NCBI RefSeq assembly: GCF_003584105.1
Contig: NZ_QXFO01000008.1
Span: forward strand, 186,001 to 250,000
From: Flagellimonas taeanensis
Lineage (GTDB): Bacteria > Bacteroidota > Bacteroidia > Flavobacteriales > Flavobacteriaceae
Reading direction: 5' to 3'
DNA: 64,000 nt
Program-made: the position numbers and the translations under genes
Notes under the pieces: model-generated
Databases searched by the model: none
Seen by the model: only the letters and a program-made list of their open reading frames with translations
What the model was told of the DNA's origin: nothing
Shown here: in pieces, positions 46,004 through 54,982 of the stretch
How the letters are laid out: the number at the start of each line of letters is the position of its first letter
How positions within the stretch are numbered: the stretch's first letter is position 1

Positions 46004-46684
46004 ATGTGGCTTAGAAAAAATTGGGTTTATGGGTTATTGCTGATTTCCGTTTTGTTTGCTGTATTGGGAGTGGCAACGTCCAACTTTGTCTTTAAATCAG
46101 GGACGGCAGGAATGGGCATCATCATTTTAACGATGCTCCAGTTACAAAAGGCTAAAATGTCCAAGGATGTTTGGATGCTAGTGGCCGCTTTTCTGTTTTC
46201 CATTATCGGGGATTGGTTCCTTTCTAACATGAATGGAGATGGAATGTTGTTCGTCAAGGGGATTGCCCTCTTTTTCATGGCCCATATAGGGTATTTAGCC
46301 TATGCGCTGCTGAACGGAAAAATCCAATGGGCGCTTACAGCAATGGTGTTGGTAGGATATTTGGCTTTCTTTTTTGTGCTGTTGTATCCCACCTTTACCG
46401 ATATGGTTTTGATGATGGCCTCTTTGATCTACCTTTTGATTTCCTGTTTTTCACTAGGTACATCTGTTGGAATGAAAATGAACGGTATGGCCAAATGGAG
46501 CTATGTTTTTGGAATCATCATGATTTTGTTTTCGGACACTATTATTTCTTTCAAGGAATTTATGGATTACCACACATTTGATGTCTTGATTACGCCAACC
46601 TACTATCTTGCCCATATTTGCATCATTTTTTCGGTAATCAAAAGATTTGAAAATCAAGAAATGCCCCAATCCGTCATTAGCTAA
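46004..46684 (+). CDS. YhhN family membrane protein (lysoplasmalogenase-like)
   Basis: 226 residues from ATG 46004 (a TTG at 45992 is the longer option). About eight hydrophobic helices with short loops; the motifs GDWFLSN around residue 65 and a final YYLAHICIIFSVI helix fit the YhhN/TMEM86 family, whose vertebrate members hydrolyse the vinyl-ether bond of lysoplasmalogens. Substrate here unknown. Ends 11 bp before recJ, so likely co-transcribed. Confidence 0.85.
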   Translation: MWLRKNWVYGLLLISVLFAVLGVATSNFVFKSGTAGMGIIILTMLQLQKAKMSKDVWMLVAAFLFSIIGDWFLSNMNGDGMLFVKGIALFFMAHIGYLAYALLNGKIQWALTAMVLVGYLAFFFVLLYPTFTDMVLMMASLIYLLISCFSLGTSVGMKMNGMAKWSYVFGIIMILFSDTIISFKEFMDYHTFDVLITPTYYLAHICIIFSVIKRFENQEMPQSVIS

Positions 46685-46695
46685 CCAAGTAAAAC

Positions 46696-48384
46696 ATGCG
46701 CTGGACCCTAAAACCAAGATCTGCCCAGGAGGATATCGACAGGCTCTCCGAGGAACTCAATGTTGAAAAGTTGATTGCCCAGTTGCTATTGCAAAGGGGG
46801 ATTTCCAATTACGACGAAGCCAAGGCATTCTTCCGGCCAGAACTGGACCATCTGCACGATCCCTTTTTGATGAAGGATATGGGCAAGGCCGTGGAACGTA
46901 TCGAAAGAGCCATGGCCAATGAGGAAAACATTTTGGTCTATGGCGATTATGATGTGGATGGCACTACTTCTGTCGCCTTAATGTCTTCATTTTTAATGGA
47001 GTTTTACCCCAATGTGGCCACGTATATTCCCGATCGTTATGCCGAAGGTTATGGTATCTCCTTTCAGGGAATCGATTATGCAGAGGACAACGATATTTCC
47101 TTGATCATCGCCTTGGACTGTGGCATAAAGGCAGTGGACAAGGTAGCCTATGCGAAGGAGAAGGGAATAGACATCATCGTTTGTGACCATCACAGGCCAG
47201 GGGATATTTTGCCTGAAGCAGTGGCCATTCTGGATCCCAAACAAGAAGATTGTGGTTATCCGTACAAGGAGCTTTGCGGTTGTGGCGTAGGGTTTAAATT
47301 GATCCAAGCCTTGGCCTCAAAACAGGGCAGGACCATCGAAGACCTGGTTCCTTATTTGGATTTGGTGGCGACGGCCATTGCAGCGGACATTGTCCCGATC
47401 ACCGGAGAGAACAGGGTGCTTGCCCATTATGGCTTGCAGGTGATCAATTCCTCACCAAGGATTGGGATCAAGGCCCTCATTGACCAGACCAAGAAGCAGG
47501 AACTCACCATCACCGATGTGGTTTTTATCATAGCACCACGGATCAATGCGGCGGGCAGGATGAAGCATGGGCAACATGCCGTTGCACTGCTCTCCGAAAC
47601 GGATTTTACCACGGCACAGCAGTTTGCTTCTGAAATTGAACTGTTCAACACAGAGCGGAGGGGACTGGATCAAGAAATCACGGAAGAAGCTTTGGTGCAG
47701 ATTCGGGAAAATGAGGAAGAAGGACGGTTTACCTCCGTGGTCTATAAGGAGAACTGGCACAAAGGCGTCATAGGCATCGTGGCCTCCCGGCTCACTGAAA
47801 CCTATTACCGACCCACACTGGTCTTCACCAAGAGTGGGGACAAACTGGCTGCCTCAGCCCGATCGGTAAAAGGATTTGACATCTACAATGCGCTGGAAGG
47901 CTGTTCGGATTGTTTGGAACAGTTTGGCGGACACATGTATGCTGCCGGACTCACCCTTTTGGAAGAACAGTATGAAACCTTCAAGCAGCAATTCGAAAAA
48001 GTGGTCAAGGAGACCATCGATCCAGACCTCCTACAACCCGAAATAAGTATCGATGCCCAGATAGCTTTGGAAGAGATCACCCCAAAATTGATGCGCATAC
48101 TCAAACAGTTTGCACCATTCGGACCCGGGAACATGACCCCAGTTTTTAGGGCCGAGGGACTAAAGGATTCAGGATATGCCAGGGGAGTAGGAGAGGGGGA
48201 AAAACATTTAAAGGCGGCTCTATATCAAAATGGGACAAACCCCATTGGAGCCATTGGCTTTAATTTGGGAAATAAATTGGATGTGGTCAAACGGATAAAA
48301 CCTTTCGATGCCGTATTTTCGTTGGATGAAAATGAATGGAACGGAACGGTGAGCCTACAACTGAAACTAAGAGATATTCGCTAG
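46696..48384 (+). CDS. recJ: Single-stranded-DNA exonuclease RecJ
   Basis: 562 residues, the family's normal length. DHH phosphoesterase motifs: YGDYDVDGTTSVALM, ALDCGIKAVD and VCDHHRPGD, followed by a DHHA1 domain (APRINAAGRMKHGQHAV, FGGHMYAAGLTL) and a C-terminal OB fold. Degrades 5' single strands in mismatch, base excision and recombination repair. The manganese ligands are all present. Confidence 0.96.
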   Translation: MRWTLKPRSAQEDIDRLSEELNVEKLIAQLLLQRGISNYDEAKAFFRPELDHLHDPFLMKDMGKAVERIERAMANEENILVYGDYDVDGTTSVALMSSFLMEFYPNVATYIPDRYAEGYGISFQGIDYAEDNDISLIIALDCGIKAVDKVAYAKEKGIDIIVCDHHRPGDILPEAVAILDPKQEDCGYPYKELCGCGVGFKLIQALASKQGRTIEDLVPYLDLVATAIAADIVPITGENRVLAHYGLQVINSSPRIGIKALIDQTKKQELTITDVVFIIAPRINAAGRMKHGQHAVALLSETDFTTAQQFASEIELFNTERRGLDQEITEEALVQIRENEEEGRFTSVVYKENWHKGVIGIVASRLTETYYRPTLVFTKSGDKLAASARSVKGFDIYNALEGCSDCLEQFGGHMYAAGLTLLEEQYETFKQQFEKVVKETIDPDLLQPEISIDAQIALEEITPKLMRILKQFAPFGPGNMTPVFRAEGLKDSGYARGVGEGEKHLKAALYQNGTNPIGAIGFNLGNKLDVVKRIKPFDAVFSLDENEWNGTVSLQLKLRDIR

Positions 48385-48390
48385 ACATTT

Positions 48391-49647
48391 ATGGATCCCT
48401 ACGCAGCACTCCGATATAGGGAGTTCAACATTTTTTTATTGGTTCGTTTTGCCATGGTATTCGCATGGTCCATGCAGTTCATTGTGATCGAGTGGCAGGT
48501 CTATTCGTTGACCAAAGACCCCCTGTCCTTGGGAATCATCGGCTTGATGGAGGTGATCCCCGCTGTGGGGATGGCTCTTTTTGCTGGACATATCGTGGAC
48601 CAAAAAGAAAAGCGGAACCTTTTGGTCACCTGTATCGCAGGGTTTTCGGTGATCAGCTTGGGTCTGTTTTTGTTGAGTTGGCCCGGACTTGAAGATTCTT
48701 GGCCTTCCAAAACCCTCCTGTATTCTATTTATGCCCTGGTATTTTTGGGAGGGTTTGTCCGTTCGTTTTTAGGTCCGACGATTTTCTCGCTGATTGCATT
48801 GATCGTACCCAAGAAAATTTATCCCAATGCGGCCACCTGGAGCAGCTCCACTTGGCAATTGGCCGCGGTTTTGGGTCCTGCCTTGGCAGGGTTTTCCATT
48901 AGTTGGATAGGAGTACACTGGAGCATGTGCGTCATTTTTGGGTTCTCATTGATGGCTTTGGTCTTTTTACTCCAGATACCCAAAAAGCCCATTTTGAACC
49001 CCAAAATTGGTGAACCGGTATTTCAAAGTTTAAGGGATGGACTCCGATTCGTATTTGGAAGCAAAGCTATTTTTGGGGCACTTACTTTGGATATGATTGC
49101 AGTCCTTTTCGGTGGCGCCGTTGCGCTTTTACCCGTTTATGCCCAGGATATTTTGCACGTGGGTTCCGAAGGGTTCGGTATTCTCCGGGCGGCACCGTCA
49201 GTGGGCGCATCCATAACCATGTTGGGGTCGACCCGTTTTCCGTTGCACAAGAATGCAGGTAAAAAGTTGTTACTGGCCGTGTTTGCCTTCGGTATCTGTA
49301 TCATCGTGTTTGGAATTTCTGAACTGTTTTGGCTTTCGGTAGCGGCCCTGTTCCTTAGTGGAGCGGTGGATGGGGTTTCCATGATCATCCGTCAGACCAT
49401 CCTGCAATTAAAAACACCGGACAATATGCGTGGCAGGGTGGCTTCGGTAAATTCCATGTTCGTGGGTTCTTCCAATGAGTTGGGCGCTTTTGAAAGTGGA
49501 CTAGCCGCGAAATTGATGGGAACCGTGACGGCAGTGGTGTTCGGGGGTTGTATGACCTTGCTCACCGTAAGCGCAACGGCCATTGCTTCACCTACGTTTA
49601 GAAGGCTGGACCTTCAGAAGGATATTGATGAGCATGAAAAGGATTAA
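48391..49647 (+). CDS. MFS transporter (EntS-like exporter)
   Basis: 418 residues with about 12 hydrophobic helices. The FLLVRFAMVFAWSMQFIVIEWQVY start, the loop GHIVDQKEKRNLLV (MFS motif A) after TM2 and the central cytoplasmic loop at about 190-215 match the enterobactin-exporter type. Export substrate not readable. Begins 6 bp after recJ; its stop overlaps by 4 bp the stop of the convergent lpxH gene. Confidence 0.88.
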   Translation: MDPYAALRYREFNIFLLVRFAMVFAWSMQFIVIEWQVYSLTKDPLSLGIIGLMEVIPAVGMALFAGHIVDQKEKRNLLVTCIAGFSVISLGLFLLSWPGLEDSWPSKTLLYSIYALVFLGGFVRSFLGPTIFSLIALIVPKKIYPNAATWSSSTWQLAAVLGPALAGFSISWIGVHWSMCVIFGFSLMALVFLLQIPKKPILNPKIGEPVFQSLRDGLRFVFGSKAIFGALTLDMIAVLFGGAVALLPVYAQDILHVGSEGFGILRAAPSVGASITMLGSTRFPLHKNAGKKLLLAVFAFGICIIVFGISELFWLSVAALFLSGAVDGVSMIIRQTILQLKTPDNMRGRVASVNSMFVGSSNELGAFESGLAAKLMGTVTAVVFGGCMTLLTVSATAIASPTFRRLDLQKDIDEHEKD

Positions 49648-50411
49648 CCCTCCAGTTTCTCCAAACTCAAATTTTTTCCATTAAAAACGGCATAGGTAAA
49701 ATAGGAAATCCAATCCCCAAGGTTGGTATACGTGGATGTTTCATTGAGTTGGATCTCCAACGGAAGATGTCGGTGTCCGAAGATAAAATGATCGTAATGC
49801 TGTTGTTCCAACTTCCGCTTGGCATATAGGATGAGCCATTCCTTATCCTCTCCCAAGAATTTGGCGTCGGCCTCCCCTGAAATGATCCTGTTGTTCACGG
49901 ACAGGTGCTGTCCCAGACGAACGCCCCAATCAGGATGTAGCCATTTAAAAAACCATTGGGCCACAGGATTGGTGAACACCTTTTTCATCCGCTTGAAACC
50001 TTTGTCGTGGGGTCCAAGTCCATCTCCATGCCCAATAAAGAAAGAGGTGTTGTTGATCAAAAACTGTTGTGGTTTATGATAAACAGGAATGTTGAGTTCT
50101 TCCTCAAAATAACCGTTCATCCAAAGATCATGGTTGCCCACAAAGTAGGTGATTTGGATACCCATATCCGACAGTTCGGCCAATTTGCCTAAGGTGCGTG
50201 TAAAACCTTTGGGCACAACGGTCCTGTATTCGAACCAAAAGTCGAACAGATCGCCCATCAAGAAAATGGCATGTGCATCGTGTTTGATGGAATCCAACCA
50301 GGCCACGAACTTTTTTTCCCGTGGCAGACTGTCCTTTCGGGTGGGTGCCCCAAGGTGGTTATCACTTGCGAAATAGACTTTTTTGCCCTCGGGCAGGGTA
50401 ATATCCTTCAT
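49644..50411 (-). CDS. lpxH: UDP-2,3-diacylglucosamine diphosphatase
   Basis: 255 residues, calcineurin-like phosphoesterase. Metal ligands in FASDNHLGAP, FLMGDLFDFWFEY, YFVGNHDLWM, FIGHGDGLG and FGHRHLP. The Bacteroidota enzyme hydrolyses UDP-2,3-diacylglucosamine to lipid X in lipid A synthesis at the inner membrane. The start codon follows immediately after the stop of a 29-codon membrane peptide gene, indicating co-translation. Confidence 0.9.
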   Translation of the reverse strand: MKDITLPEGKKVYFASDNHLGAPTRKDSLPREKKFVAWLDSIKHDAHAIFLMGDLFDFWFEYRTVVPKGFTRTLGKLAELSDMGIQITYFVGNHDLWMNGYFEEELNIPVYHKPQQFLINNTSFFIGHGDGLGPHDKGFKRMKKVFTNPVAQWFFKWLHPDWGVRLGQHLSVNNRIISGEADAKFLGEDKEWLILYAKRKLEQQHYDHFIFGHRHLPLEIQLNETSTYTNLGDWISYFTYAVFNGKNLSLEKLEG

Positions 50412-50501
50412 CTATCGTTTGAACTTCCTGTTGTTTCGCATTTTGTTGACCACGTAGATTACGGCTACGACCAAGGCCAAAATGGGGAATATACTTCTCA
50501 T
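50412..50501 (-). CDS. 29-residue single-span membrane peptide
   Basis: Begins MRSIFPILALVVAVIYVVNK and ends with a strongly basic tail (MRNNRKFKR), a standard N-out/C-in anchor. It lies 11 bp after the crotonase gene and its TAG abuts the ATG of lpxH, so it is embedded in the operon. I recall similar tiny ORFs in relatives but cannot verify conservation. Too short for ordinary gene callers. Confidence 0.5.
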   Translation of the reverse strand: MRSIFPILALVVAVIYVVNKMRNNRKFKR

Positions 50502-50512
50502 CTTTTCGACAT

Positions 50513-51280
50513 TTATTTTTTGAACTTTTCCAGTGCCTGTTTGGTGTTTGGGGACAGGGCCAATTTTCCGGAAGCTTCGGCTCGCTCCAAAAGAAGTTTG
50601 CCCCAATGCTCCGTACCTTCCCAAAGTACTTTTTTCATTTGTGATAGGGCCTCAGGGTTATAGGTGGCCAATTTTTGAAGGTGGATGTCCAATTCCTTGT
50701 CCATTTCCGAAATGGAGTCATACACCTTGGCATACAGCCCTTTTTCCTTGGCCCAATAGGCATTTTTCCACTCCGTGGGATAGAGGGAGAGCTCGGCCAG
50801 TGCGGCCTTGCCCATCTTGCGCTCCACGGCCGGTGCGATCACAAAAGGACCTATCCCAATGGAAATCTCGGACAGTTTGATGGCGGCCTCCACGGTGGCG
50901 TGGACATAATCGCAGGCAGCGGCCAGACCAACGCCTCCACCAACGGTTTTGCCCTGTACCCGACCGATGATGGGCTTGGGGCAATTGCGCATGGCGTTGA
51001 TCACGTTGGCAAACCCGCTAAAAAACTGTTTGCCTTCTTCCAAATTGGAAATAGCCACCAATTCATCAAAGGAAGCACCGGCACAAAAGGCACGATCGCC
51101 TTCTGATTTTAGGACAACTATGGATACCTCATCGTTTGCGGCCAATTTTGCAAATTCCTTGGCCAAACGGTCCAACAATTCAGAAACAAAGGAATTGCTG
51201 GCAGGATGGCAAAACTCCACGGTGGCAATCCCGTTTTCTATTTTGGTGTATAAACTTCCGTTGACTCTATCTGTGGACAT
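50513..51280 (-). CDS. Enoyl-CoA hydratase/isomerase family protein
   Basis: 255 residues, crotonase fold. Oxyanion-hole segments DRAFCAGASFDEL and GKTVGGGVGLAAACDYV are clear. The first catalytic Glu of classical hydratases (GGG-x-E) is Gly here, whereas the second (SEISIG) is present, so the reaction may be a hydration of the methylglutaconyl type or an isomerisation rather than ordinary beta-oxidation. Leads the crotonase, 29-residue peptide and lpxH cluster. Confidence 0.85.
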   Translation of the reverse strand: MSTDRVNGSLYTKIENGIATVEFCHPASNSFVSELLDRLAKEFAKLAANDEVSIVVLKSEGDRAFCAGASFDELVAISNLEEGKQFFSGFANVINAMRNCPKPIIGRVQGKTVGGGVGLAAACDYVHATVEAAIKLSEISIGIGPFVIAPAVERKMGKAALAELSLYPTEWKNAYWAKEKGLYAKVYDSISEMDKELDIHLQKLATYNPEALSQMKKVLWEGTEHWGKLLLERAEASGKLALSPNTKQALEKFKK

Positions 51281-51284
51281 GTTT

Positions 51285-51316
51285 CAATTTACAATGAACA
51301 ATAAGCAATTTACAAT
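51285..51316. repeat. Direct repeat CAATTTACAAT x2
   Basis: Two exact copies of an 11-mer at 51285-51295 and 51306-51316, in the 74-bp gap between the MATE stop and the crotonase start. Low complexity; such TTACAAT-type tracts are, to my memory, common in Bacteroidota intergenic DNA. Confidence 0.35.
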
Positions 51317-51354
51317 TATCTGAAATCTGATGTCCGACTTCTGATACTGCTAAA

Positions 51355-52689
51355 TTAAGGGTTTTGGACCAAGGGCCTGAATTTTCGATCAAATTTCCAG
51401 AGCAGGGCAAATCCACGGATCAGCATCCAGACCACAAAGGCCACCCAGATGGCATAAAAGCCCCATCCCATAAACTTACCAAGATAGAGGCAGGGCACAA
51501 ATCCCAAAAAGGTTGCGGTGAGCAGCACGTTCCGTAAATATTTCATTTCGCCCAACCCTTTGAAAAGACCATCGAACACAAAGGCCAACGTATTCATCGG
51601 CAGACCCAAAATCACAATATAGAATATGCCGTAAAACGTATCCAGTACCAAGGTGTCATTGGAAAACAGATATCCGATAGGGCGGTAGAACAGAAAACCA
51701 CCCATCATCAAGACCAGGCTGACCACCATTCCGTAGAGCACTATTTTTTTGGCCAGTTTCCAAAGTCCTTCATAATCGCCTGCACCCAATAGTTTTCCAC
51801 CCATACTGTTGCCCGCGGCGGCAAATCCATCTATAAAGAAAGCCGCGAACAACCATAGGTTGATGGCGATGGTGTGTGCCCCTATGAAACGATCACCCAA
51901 CGAAGTGGCTTCGCGAACGGCCAAGATGAGGGCAACATTGAGGGAAATGGCCCGTACAAAAAGATTGAGGCTCATAAAAACCACCCGTTTTAGCTCTTTG
52001 TTGAGCGGAAAGATCAACCTCATACTGATTTCCGTCTTTTTCAGCAATAGGATGAAGGCCAATACGGCCATGATGGCCTGGGAAATCAAACTGGCCCATG
52101 CGGCGCCTTCCAGATACATGGCGGGAATCCATCCGTCAATCCCATAAACAAGGACAAAGTCGAACAAAACATTGAGCCCTGCCCCAAGCATGGCGATGAC
52201 CATAGGGTAGAAGGTATTCTGCAGGCCCCTGAAAATACCGAAAACCGCAAAGGTGAACAGGGTGAGCGGAAAGCCCCAGACCCGGATGGAGTAGTACGAG
52301 ATGCAATAGTCTAGGATTTTCCCAGAGGCGTTGAATAGTGTAAAGATTTCCTCGACCACAAAAACAGTGGACAACAGTACCACGATACTGAGCAAAATAT
52401 TGAAGAAAATGGCCTGGGCGGGCAGGTTTTTCACTTCTTCCAGTTTTCCGGCGCCCAAATATTGCGAGATAATGGCCGATATGGAGCTTCGGGTCTGCCC
52501 CAATACCCAAATCAACATGGATAAAAAAGAACCCACGATGCCAGCGGCAGCCAAGGATTCCAAGCTATCCGTTGGGATGTTGCCCACAATGGCGGTATCC
52601 GTGATGGAGAGCAGGGGTTCCGCGATGCCCGATATGGTCGCTGGGATGGCGAGGCGGTTGATGCTCTTGAAGTTTACCTGAGTACTCAA
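51355..52689 (-). CDS. MATE family efflux transporter
   Basis: 444 residues with 12 predicted membrane helices in two similar halves. N-terminal INRLAIPATISGIAEPLLSITDTAIVG (about 9-35) is the MATE start, and the mid-loop between TM6 and TM7 lies near residue 230. Ion-coupled antiporter exporting cationic drugs or metabolites. The gene is 12 bp downstream of the GNAT gene, same strand, so they are co-transcribed. Confidence 0.92.
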   Translation of the reverse strand: MSTQVNFKSINRLAIPATISGIAEPLLSITDTAIVGNIPTDSLESLAAAGIVGSFLSMLIWVLGQTRSSISAIISQYLGAGKLEEVKNLPAQAIFFNILLSIVVLLSTVFVVEEIFTLFNASGKILDYCISYYSIRVWGFPLTLFTFAVFGIFRGLQNTFYPMVIAMLGAGLNVLFDFVLVYGIDGWIPAMYLEGAAWASLISQAIMAVLAFILLLKKTEISMRLIFPLNKELKRVVFMSLNLFVRAISLNVALILAVREATSLGDRFIGAHTIAINLWLFAAFFIDGFAAAGNSMGGKLLGAGDYEGLWKLAKKIVLYGMVVSLVLMMGGFLFYRPIGYLFSNDTLVLDTFYGIFYIVILGLPMNTLAFVFDGLFKGLGEMKYLRNVLLTATFLGFVPCLYLGKFMGWGFYAIWVAFVVWMLIRGFALLWKFDRKFRPLVQNP

Positions 52690-52701
52690 ATCGGCTGCAA
52701 G

Positions 52702-53202
52702 TTACAGCACCAATTCGTAACAATAAAAAGGATGGGGGCTTTGTTTGGGGAAGAAAATGTCCCCAAGTCTTTGATAGCCCCTTTTCTCATAAAATCTTTG
52801 GTTGCGATGGTTTTGCGAAAAGGTGTCCAAGCGAACAGAAACAAAATGTTGGTCTTTGGAATATGCTTCGGCAAAGTCCATCAATTGTTGCGCCAAGCCT
52901 TTACCCTGATGGTCGGGGTGTACGGAAAGCCGGTGGATGTAAGTGCTGTTGCCATTTGGGGTGAGCCATTGGATGGGGCGGTATTCGTCGTCCATGAACG
53001 TGGAAACTACAATGGTGCCCAAAATAGAACCATTATCCAGAATAACATAAAGTTCTCCCCGTTCCACATCATTTATGAAAGCGGCCTCGGAAGGGTAATG
53101 TTCGTTCCATTGATATATGCCATTTTGCTCCATTTTTATGGCACATGCCCGGGTAATGGACAAGATATTGGGGATTTCAGATATCTTTGCGGGTCGTATC
53201 AT
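52702..53202 (-). CDS. GNAT family N-acetyltransferase
   Basis: 166 residues. The acetyl-CoA loop is in HRLSVHPDHQGKGLAQQLMDFAEAY (Q-x-x-G-x-G/A variant), with FYEKRGYQRLG later, the usual C-terminal GNAT strand. Substrate unknown. Divergent from the stress-protein gene with 53 bp between starts; upstream of the MATE exporter. Confidence 0.9.
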   Translation of the reverse strand: MIRPAKISEIPNILSITRACAIKMEQNGIYQWNEHYPSEAAFINDVERGELYVILDNGSILGTIVVSTFMDDEYRPIQWLTPNGNSTYIHRLSVHPDHQGKGLAQQLMDFAEAYSKDQHFVSVRLDTFSQNHRNQRFYEKRGYQRLGDIFFPKQSPHPFYCYELVL

Positions 53203-53255
53203 TGATTGATTTCAATTTAATTGTAAATTTAAGATTTAATCATAATCACCAAACC

Positions 53256-54053
53256 ATGAACAACATCCTTGTACCTATTGGAACTTCTCCTGATTCATCA
53301 CAAACTTTGCAATATGCCATAGACTTTGCCTCACATTTTGGCGCCAAGATTTTTGTGATGGATGTTTTTTCGGTCACTTCTGCGGTAGGAAGCTTGGCCA
53401 ATGTGGAGGAGAAGGTAGCGAAGAGCAGCAAGGAGCACTTGAAGGAGGTGATAGATAAAGTGGACACCAAAGGAATCGACATCAAGATAGCCACCTATAA
53501 CGGGGACATTGTGGATGGCGTGAACAGCATCAACAAGGAGCTTGGCATCGATTTGATCATCATTTCCCCTAAGAGCAATGACATCCAAGAAGAACTTTAT
53601 TTGGGCAACACTTCCGGAAGGATCATCAAGCAGACCGATGTTCCTGCATTGATCGTCCCCAAAGGGACACAGTTCCAACCCATCAATAAAATATTGACCG
53701 CTTTTGGATCGGGAATTTTGAAGCGAAGAAGCATTTTGAACCCCTTGATCACCATAAAGAACAAGTTCAAGTCGGAGGTAAGCCTGCTATTGGTCAAAAG
53801 ACCGGGCTATTCCGAAGCCGATCTGAAGGTGAACACAGCCCTTATGGATTTGAGCAAACAACTGACCATTACCGAGAATGCCACGACCTATTTGGGTGTC
53901 ATGGAGCACTTCCAGAAAGAGCATCCCGATGTGCTGTGCGTGTTCCGAAGAAAAAGAGGATTCTTCAAAAAGCTATGGGAAAAGAACACCATCCGGAAAT
54001 CCGAGTTTTATGTGCCGATTCCCGTACTGGTCCTGAGCGTTAAAAAAGACTAA
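53256..54053 (+). CDS. Universal stress protein (UspA family)
   Basis: 265 residues from ATG 53256, where MNNILVPIGTSPDSSQTLQYA is the usual Usp start. First Usp domain about 1-145, with an ATP-loop-like GNTSGRIIKQTDVPALIVP. The second half is less typical and ends with a basic, Lys/Arg-rich stretch (VFRRKRGFFKKLWEKN). Cytoplasmic. Monocistronic. Confidence 0.88.
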   Translation: MNNILVPIGTSPDSSQTLQYAIDFASHFGAKIFVMDVFSVTSAVGSLANVEEKVAKSSKEHLKEVIDKVDTKGIDIKIATYNGDIVDGVNSINKELGIDLIIISPKSNDIQEELYLGNTSGRIIKQTDVPALIVPKGTQFQPINKILTAFGSGILKRRSILNPLITIKNKFKSEVSLLLVKRPGYSEADLKVNTALMDLSKQLTITENATTYLGVMEHFQKEHPDVLCVFRRKRGFFKKLWEKNTIRKSEFYVPIPVLVLSVKKD

Positions 54054-54068
54054 GGAAGTCCCATAAAT

Positions 54069-54099
54069 TTTGATACTTTTGGAAAAAGTGTTTCCTTTG
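54069..54099 (+). promoter_or_regulatory. Promoter of tRNA-Ala
   Basis: TTTG (54069-54072), exactly 19 bp, TTCCTTTG (54092-54099): one mismatch to the TAnnTTTG box. Transcript start near 54106, a few bases ahead of the tRNA. Confidence 0.55.
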
Positions 54100-54109
54100 C
54101 GCACGCTTT

Positions 54110-54186
<77 letters not shown>

Positions 54187-54190
54187 AAAC

Positions 54191-54222
54191 AAAAAAAGCA
54201 CCTCAAACGGGGTGCTTTTTTT
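54191..54222 (+). terminator. Terminator after tRNA-Ala
   Basis: AGCACC ... GGGTGCT hairpin flanked by A- and T-tracts (TTTTTTT), 5 bp after the CCA end. Confidence 0.85.
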
Positions 54223-54259
54223 ATGGGTTTTTGTCAAATGGGGAATAGGATTGTTCGAA

Positions 54260-54340
54260 TTTTTGTACTGTTAATTGGCTAGGGCGTTCCGAAGGCTTTC
54301 GGAAAGGCCACCGATGTTAAAGAGACGGCATTCTCCTCCA
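54260..54340 (+). pseudogene. Decayed copy of tRNA-Ala(GGC)
   Basis: About 75 bp downstream of the intact gene, the segment TTGGCTAGGGCG, then a hairpin arm TTCCGA...TCGGAA around a GGC-containing loop, then AGGCCACCG, and finally GGCATTCTCCTCCA follow the intact tRNA in the same order (TTGGCTAGAGCG, anticodon arm with GGC, AGGCCACCG, GGTATTCTCCACCA). The D-arm 5' side and T arm are destroyed and the acceptor 5' side is gone, so it cannot function as tRNA. The rest of the 297-bp gap 54187-54483 holds only the terminator and AT-rich sequence. Confidence 0.75.
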
Positions 54341-54483
54341 AGACGACAGACCTCTCGAACGAAGGTACTTTTTATGGAATTTGTTGTTTACTGTGTATTC
54401 ACAATTTCTTCCCATAAGCACTACGGGGTAGTCCTTTTACAAAGGCATTTAGAGTGTAAAGCTGAACTGTTTCTTCCGTAAGT

Positions 54484-54873
54484 TCAGTCATACCTGGTAA
54501 TTACCAATTCATTTTCTTTTAGATTGTTGTCTGATTCCAGAATCTCAGAATATTTTAGCTCCAAAGCAAAATTTTTGTTGTTGAACTCAAAAAGAAGGGG
54601 ACCTATATCACCTGATCCGGAACTCCATGATATTTTTTTGTTGATGTCATCATTTAGGACTTGAAAATGATAAATAGTCATTTTCCACTTTGCTTGGTTT
54701 GGGCCTTGAACAGTTTCTTTTCCCATATACTGAATGGAAAAATCTGGAAAAAGGATTTCCTGTTTTAACTTGAACTTTACCTTAGAGTTGTAGTTGTTCA
54801 TTTTTCCATTTTTAGGAGCAATACATGAACAAATGAATAAAATCACCAAAAATACAGTACACCGTTTAAGCAT
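54484..54873 (-). CDS. Putative small lipoprotein, unknown function
   Basis: 129 residues. MLKRCTVFLVILFICSC gives a lipobox-like ICSC with Cys17 as the lipidation candidate. The remainder is soluble, with no motif I recognise. The DNA is visibly AT-rich (19 of 60 bases G or C in 54541-54600, counted by hand), unlike the surrounding genes. It is the first gene beyond the tRNA remnant and may be recently acquired. A real gene by its clean signal, but support is limited. Confidence 0.6.
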   Translation of the reverse strand: MLKRCTVFLVILFICSCIAPKNGKMNNYNSKVKFKLKQEILFPDFSIQYMGKETVQGPNQAKWKMTIYHFQVLNDDINKKISWSSGSGDIGPLLFEFNNKNFALELKYSEILESDNNLKENELVITRYD

Positions 54874-54982
54874 CTATTTACACCAATTTGACAACGATAA
54901 ACTCCCGCACCCAATTCTCAATAAATTAAATATAGCATTTTTATTAGGGTGATAGGTCTACGCACAAAGAAGAGCTTTTCTC

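Noticed and set aside
54275..54481. 68-codon frame beginning inside the tRNA remnant
   Set aside because: It starts in tRNA-derived sequence, has no domain and no leader signals.
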